Shown in pieces: positions 60,123-64,000 of a stretch of 64,000 nucleotides of DNA. The position numbers were made by a program, and so were the translations under genes. Numbering within the stretch: the stretch's first letter is position 1; each line of letters opens with the position of its first letter. This stretch comes from Paenibacillus sp. sptzw28 (GTDB lineage Bacteria > Bacillota > Bacilli > Paenibacillales > Paenibacillaceae): contig NZ_CP080545.1 in assembly GCF_019550795.1 (NCBI RefSeq), positions 2,561,501 to 2,625,500 of the forward strand, written 5' to 3'. The notes under the pieces are model-generated. The model ran no database searches and was not told the origin of the DNA. It worked only from the letters and a program-made list of their open reading frames with translations.

Positions 60123-62099
60123 ATGCCGGATTGGTCTTACCACACCCTATTCCGACCGCTGCTCTTTCGGCTGCCGGCAAAAGCTGCACGGGGCATAACT
60201 CTTCATGCAATGGGCGGACTCAGCAAAATTCCCGGCGGGTCTCTGCTTATTCGGACACTTGGCCATATGGAAGTATCACCGCTGCTAAGGCAAGAACGGC
60301 ACGGTGTGAATTTTACATACCCGGTCGGCATTAGCGGCGGAGTCGATCCTCATGGAACCGCGCAACAGGCACTTGCCCAATTCGGGTTCGGTTTTGTGGA
60401 AATTGGACCGGTTACGATTCAGCCGGTTGTTTCCGAAGAGCCTGTCCAGAGAGATATCAACCAAGAAGCACTGATTTATCCAGGTCTGTATGCAAATGAT
60501 GGCCTGGATGCCATTTTGAAGAGAACCAGGTGCAGGCAGGGACATCAACTGCCTGTCTTCTTCCGCATACGGCATATGCCGAAGACGAAGCCGCCAGCAG
60601 CGTTGGCTGAAATAAGAAATCTACTGCAAAGTCTTGAGCCTGGTGCAGCTGGTTTTTACCTCGATATCATTGATCAGCATCCGGATCTAACCGAGATCGA
60701 AGCATTGTACCTTGTTGTTCAATCGATTACAGCGGCCCGTGAGGCGGCGCCGCGCAAGCCGCTGTTTCTTTATGTTCCGCTTGATATGGACAATGAACGG
60801 CTTCTTACCCTTACCAAAGAGCTTGACCGGAATAACGCGGAAGTAGACGGCATTGTAATCGGCGATGCTGTTCGAACGGATAGAGGATATGAGATCGGCC
60901 GAAACGGCTTATCGTTTACCATCGGAAAATTACAGCGGCTGAAACAGTTATATTGCAATCGGTTCACACTAATTGTGTCCGGTGGTATTCATGAACCGCA
61001 GAATGCCCTTGATTGCATCGAAGAGGGTGCGGACTTCGTGCAGCTCCACAGCGGACTGGTTTATTCAGGTCCAGGGCTGCCTAAACGGATAAACGAGGCC
61101 ATCCTTTACCGCATCATTAAGGATACTCAGACGCCTGTTCCGCTCTCATTTTGGTCAGGGTGGGGAGGGATGTGTCTTCTTGGCATCGGAATGATCATCG
61201 GCGGTATAATGGCATGGATCATTGCCGCTACCTCGGTGGTGCTTCCATACGATATCGCTTTCCTCTGCGCAAGCCCGGAGCAAATCAACCGGATCAATGA
61301 GCGGCTGCTGCCTTTCATGTCGCACGACCGAATCACTCTTGCCGGTACGATGATTTCAATCGGCATTATATATACCCAGCTTGGCCGGTATGGGCTCCGG
61401 CGGCGGCTGCATTGGGCGCGAACCGCGCTCATGACGTCCGGTGTCTTCGGCTTCAGCAGCTTTCTGCTCTACCTGGGATACGGATTTTTCGATCCTCTCC
61501 ATGCAGCGGCTGCTGCGATCCTTCTCCCGATGTTTGTACTCGCCATGCGTGACCGGACCGATTGGCCGCTTCGGGAGCCGCCGAATACAAGTAACGACCG
61601 GGTGTGGCTAATGGCGCAGCGCGGCCAGTTCATGATGGTTGCTCTCGGTTTTGCACTGGCTGTCGGAGGTATTATAATCTCTTACATCGGGGTGACGGAG
61701 GTCTTTGTCCCTGAAGATTTATCGTTTCTTATGACGAGTCCTGCTGCGCTGGATGCTGCAAACGGCAATCTTCTGGCACTCATTGCTCATGACCGCGCCG
61801 GGTTTGGCGGCGCACTGTTATCTGATGCGATTGCACTTCTGGCAATGGCGCTTTGGGGAATTCAGCAGGGCCAGCGCTGGGTTTGGTGGACCTTTCTCGC
61901 TGGCGGCCTGCCTGCGTTTATCGCCGGTTTCAGCGTTCATTTCCATATCGGCTATACGGATTTGTGGCATTTGTCACCGGCAGTATTTGCGCTGCTGCTT
62001 TATACGCTTGGTTTAATTTGGCTTTATCCGTATCTAATGCGTTCGCCGGCTGCTATGCAGCGGTACCGGACATTCGTGGCAGAGGGAGCAGACAGATGA
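60123..62099 (+). CDS. Degenerate dihydroorotate-dehydrogenase domain fused to a duplicated membrane domain
   Basis: A 658-aa fusion. Residues 1-330 follow PyrD from end to end (PVGISGGVDPHGTAQQALAQ, GFGFVEIGPVT, LIVSGGIHEP, HSGLVYSGPGLPKR) but lack PyrD's catalytic residues: GLDKN becomes GVDPH, NISSPNTP becomes LDIIDQHP, and VKVAPD becomes LYVPLD. FMN-phosphate-site residues remain. From about residue 345 the protein is membrane-spanning (about eight helices) in two copies of a unit: TSVVLPYDIAFLCASPEQ to HDR at 370-403 and TEVFVPEDLSFLMTSPAA to HDR at 525-558. The ATG at 60123 has GGGAGGAGG. It overlaps the next gene by four bases (ATGA). A sensory or scaffold role is likely, not pyrimidine synthesis. 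Confidence 0.75.
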   Translation: MPDWSYHTLFRPLLFRLPAKAARGITLHAMGGLSKIPGGSLLIRTLGHMEVSPLLRQERHGVNFTYPVGISGGVDPHGTAQQALAQFGFGFVEIGPVTIQPVVSEEPVQRDINQEALIYPGLYANDGLDAILKRTRCRQGHQLPVFFRIRHMPKTKPPAALAEIRNLLQSLEPGAAGFYLDIIDQHPDLTEIEALYLVVQSITAAREAAPRKPLFLYVPLDMDNERLLTLTKELDRNNAEVDGIVIGDAVRTDRGYEIGRNGLSFTIGKLQRLKQLYCNRFTLIVSGGIHEPQNALDCIEEGADFVQLHSGLVYSGPGLPKRINEAILYRIIKDTQTPVPLSFWSGWGGMCLLGIGMIIGGIMAWIIAATSVVLPYDIAFLCASPEQINRINERLLPFMSHDRITLAGTMISIGIIYTQLGRYGLRRRLHWARTALMTSGVFGFSSFLLYLGYGFFDPLHAAAAAILLPMFVLAMRDRTDWPLREPPNTSNDRVWLMAQRGQFMMVALGFALAVGGIIISYIGVTEVFVPEDLSFLMTSPAALDAANGNLLALIAHDRAGFGGALLSDAIALLAMALWGIQQGQRWVWWTFLAGGLPAFIAGFSVHFHIGYTDLWHLSPAVFALLLYTLGLIWLYPYLMRSPAAMQRYRTFVAEGADR

Positions 62100-62911
62100 C
62101 ACTTTTACGAAAATTCTTGCGAACATTACTGTTGTTCACATGGAATCAAGCGCTTTGCTGCGTGTTCGCCGTTGTTATTTTCGCCTCTATGGCGATTACC
62201 AAGGTGGTGACGATTCCCTTTATTCCCCGCTATGATCTCATATTGATTATTTGCATCATCACTCAAATTCTCATGGTTAGGTATAAGCTGGAGACGGTGG
62301 ATGAGCTTAAAGTCATCACGCTGTTCCACATTATCGGCCTTGGTCTTGAGGTGTTCAAGGTGAACATGGGATCATGGGCCTATCTGGAGCCGGCGTGGAC
62401 CAAGTTCTGGGGAGCTCCGCTGTACAGCGGCTTCATGTATGCGAGTATCGCCAGTTATATATGCCAGGCATGGCGCCGTTTCCATCTTCAATTTCACGGA
62501 TGGCCGGGAGCGGCAATCACAGTGACCTTGGCCGTTCTCATATACGCCAACTTCTTCACCCATCATTACATATACGATTTTCGATATGTCATTATGGCTG
62601 CTTTGGCGGTGGTGTTTATAAGAACCTCTGTCACGTTCAAAGTCGGCACGGTCCAATTAAAGCAGCCGATATTGATCTCATTCCTGCTTATTGCATTCTT
62701 TATCTGGGTAGCGGAAAATATTTTGACCCTTTTTGGCGCCTGGACATATCCGGATCAGGAGGGAGCATGGCGGCTCGTACACTGGGGGAAAGTCACTTCA
62801 TGGTTTATGCTTGTTATCATCAGCATTATGATTGTTGTACAGCTTAAGCATGTCAAGTACAAGCTGCAGCAGCATGAATATGATTCCAAAGAAGGGGTGC
62901 GGCAATTATGA
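62096..62911 (+). CDS. DUF817-family membrane protein
   Basis: A 271-aa integral membrane protein with about eight helices. The pattern matches DUF817, with VFKVNMGSWAYLEPAWTKFWGAPLYSGFMYAS and FFTHHYIYDFRYVIMAALAV. The conserved aromatics and His/Asp pairs suggest a transporter or enzyme in the membrane, but no function is established. The ATG overlaps the upstream fusion gene's stop (ATGA) and its end overlaps the GNAT gene (ATGA), so the three are one translational unit. Confidence 0.78.
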   Translation: MTLLRKFLRTLLLFTWNQALCCVFAVVIFASMAITKVVTIPFIPRYDLILIICIITQILMVRYKLETVDELKVITLFHIIGLGLEVFKVNMGSWAYLEPAWTKFWGAPLYSGFMYASIASYICQAWRRFHLQFHGWPGAAITVTLAVLIYANFFTHHYIYDFRYVIMAALAVVFIRTSVTFKVGTVQLKQPILISFLLIAFFIWVAENILTLFGAWTYPDQEGAWRLVHWGKVTSWFMLVIISIMIVVQLKHVKYKLQQHEYDSKEGVRQL

Positions 62912-63414
62912 GCGAACTAGCATTTGTGGAGTATACCGAGGATTATTTGGATGCTGTTCTCCGGACTTACAACTATTATATCGAGCATACGACTTTTTCT
63001 TTCGATTTGGAGCCCTTTACACCAGACCAAATGCGGCAGGTTATCATTCCTTTGAATGAGAGCTACCGGTCATTCGTGATACTCGTGGAGGGAATATATA
63101 CAGGCTATGTGCTTATCACCCAGCACAAGAAGAAGCCCGCTTATAACGTTACCGGTGAACTGACATTGTATCTCGAGCTTGACCAGACGGGACGAGGGAT
63201 CGGTCCCCGCGCCGTCTCTTTCATGGAAGACGTTGCCCGGAAGCTTCGCTTCCATTCGCTTGTTGCCACGATCTGCGAGGAGAATGAGGGAAGTATCCGG
63301 TTATTCGAGAGACTAGGATATGAGCGCGTCTCCCACTTCAAAGAGGTAGGGTATAAATTCGGGCGATGGCTTGACATCGTCTCGTACCAGAAGATAATAA
63401 AGACTCTTGAATAA
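62908..63414 (+). CDS. GNAT N-acetyltransferase (phosphinothricin-type)
   Basis: A 168-aa acetyltransferase of the Pat/Bar-like branch, with HTTFSFDLEPFT near the N-terminus and LELDQTGRGIGPRAVSFMED (about 90-110) as the acetyl-CoA site, then ENEGSIRLFERLGYERV. The substrate may be an amino-acid analogue or an amine. It is last of the pseudo-PyrD/DUF817 unit and starts inside the DUF817 stop. Confidence 0.84.
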   Translation: MSELAFVEYTEDYLDAVLRTYNYYIEHTTFSFDLEPFTPDQMRQVIIPLNESYRSFVILVEGIYTGYVLITQHKKKPAYNVTGELTLYLELDQTGRGIGPRAVSFMEDVARKLRFHSLVATICEENEGSIRLFERLGYERVSHFKEVGYKFGRWLDIVSYQKIIKTLE

Positions 63415-63485
63415 TAGAGTGTTGTATAAAAACATATTTGGCCGTATATTTATTCATATCGAACCGATCAGGGAGGATAGAATAA

Positions 63486-64000
63486 ATGTACAAATTAGTT
63501 GAGGAACTTGCTTTGAACGGTTGGCCGGCTTTACAGACAACCGTGATGGACGGATGGCTGCTGCGGACTGCTGACGGGTACACATCCCGTGCGAATTCCG
63601 TTAATCCGATCTATCCAGGTGTTTATTCGTGGACCGTTAACGATCAAATCCGGGAAGCGGAGCGTTATTATTTGGCGGCAGGACAGGATGTTATTTTTAA
63701 AATAACGCCGTTCGTGCACCCGGTGTCGCTGGATGATACCTTGGCGCATAGCGGCTACCGAAGGTGCGATCTATCCAAGGTATTGCTGCGCTCTCTGGAC
63801 GGTTTACCGGAGCCGAAGCTGAAGGATGCCAAAGTGGAGGAGTCGCTTTCCGAGGATTGGCTGAAGATGATGGCAGGCATGAAGCAGCTGACGGATTCAG
63901 CTGTGAATACGACCCGCAAAATGCTCTCGGTCTCGAGGCTAAGGCAAAGCTTTATTACACTGTACCTGAATGGCGTACCGGCCTGCTGCGGTGTTGGAGT
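63486..64000 (+). CDS. GNAT-type acetyltransferase, runs off the window
   Basis: The first 171 codons of a protein starting MYKLVEELALNGWPALQTTV and continuing WLLRTADGYTSRANSVNPIYPG, the N-terminal pattern of a GNAT-like acetyltransferase family with a duplicated fold. The ribosome-binding site GGGAGG lies eleven bases before the ATG. The acetyl-CoA motif lies at or beyond the window edge (last residues NGVPACCGVGV), so the assignment rests on the N-terminus. The frame stays open to base 64000. Confidence 0.72.
   Translation, partial: MYKLVEELALNGWPALQTTVMDGWLLRTADGYTSRANSVNPIYPGVYSWTVNDQIREAERYYLAAGQDVIFKITPFVHPVSLDDTLAHSGYRRCDLSKVLLRSLDGLPEPKLKDAKVEESLSEDWLKMMAGMKQLTDSAVNTTRKMLSVSRLRQSFITLYLNGVPACCGVG

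Overview
The window looks like a chromosomal segment of a spore-forming Gram-positive bacterium of the Paenibacillaceae (Paenibacillus/Cohnella type). The evidence is strong GGAGG ribosome-binding sites with frequent TTG/GTG starts, a YjcZ-type sporulation microprotein, an Amj-type lipid II flippase, a RelQ-type alarmone synthetase, a secreted protein ending in a copper-amine-oxidase stalk domain, and sugar ABC transporters without their own ATPase. No rRNA, tRNA or CRISPR array was seen.

Layout. 0-8.7 kb: DNA polymerase IV, ferredoxin, then a membrane/cell-envelope group (CHASE2 adenylate cyclase, FecR-domain protein, NHL-repeat protein, L,D-transpeptidase). 8.7-15 kb: a housekeeping operon pyrD-relQ-DUF309-pseudouridine synthase-HAD phosphatase, then a YjcZ microprotein and an RsmF-type rRNA methyltransferase on the minus strand. 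15.1-23.6 kb: an AT-rich island opening with a broken tyrosine recombinase and continuing with small same-strand cassette-like genes (methyltransferases, GNAT, NUDIX, unknowns). Three related ~150-nt cloverleaf-folding repeats sit exactly between the first genes, as attC sites do in an integron. The island ends inside a truncated MFS gene. 24.6-27.9 kb: isochorismatase-like hydrolase, TetR regulator and a small AT-rich set (VOC, truncated kinase, NUDIX). 27.9-34.8 kb: a sugar-type ABC system with an HlyD-like adaptor, divergent from a two-component system, with direct-repeat GTGACA boxes between them. 35.1-54.2 kb: a LuxR-type regulator followed by a 17-gene operon: divergent trpC-trpB-trpA, two Gfo/Idh oxidoreductases, two DegT aminotransferases, a TIM-barrel isomerase, an M20 peptidase, an Ldh_2 oxidoreductase, an unknown 129-aa protein, a UDP-sugar dehydrogenase, a B3/B4 editing-domain protein, two exporters and two ATP-grasp ligases. 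54.5-64 kb: accessory genes (GyrI-like, Amj, HAD, GNAT, nucleotidyltransferase, hydrolase, PurO-like) and an operon led by a 658-aa protein in which a catalytically degenerate dihydroorotate-dehydrogenase domain is fused to an internally duplicated membrane domain.

How the genes work together. The 36-54 kb operon reads as an uncharacterised small-molecule pathway. It has its own route from indole-3-glycerol-phosphate to tryptophan, machinery that could oxidise and transaminate a sugar or cyclitol at two positions, two ATP-grasp enzymes to join amino acids by amide bonds, a peptidase that could trim or unmask the product, two exporters, and a tRNA-editing-type protein that could give self-protection. 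The 15-23.6 kb island reads as a decayed integron-like cassette array in a Firmicute. The 60-63 kb operon combines a pseudo-enzyme, a DUF817-like membrane protein and an acetyltransferase, and its function is unknown. These are the three places most likely to hold undescribed biology.
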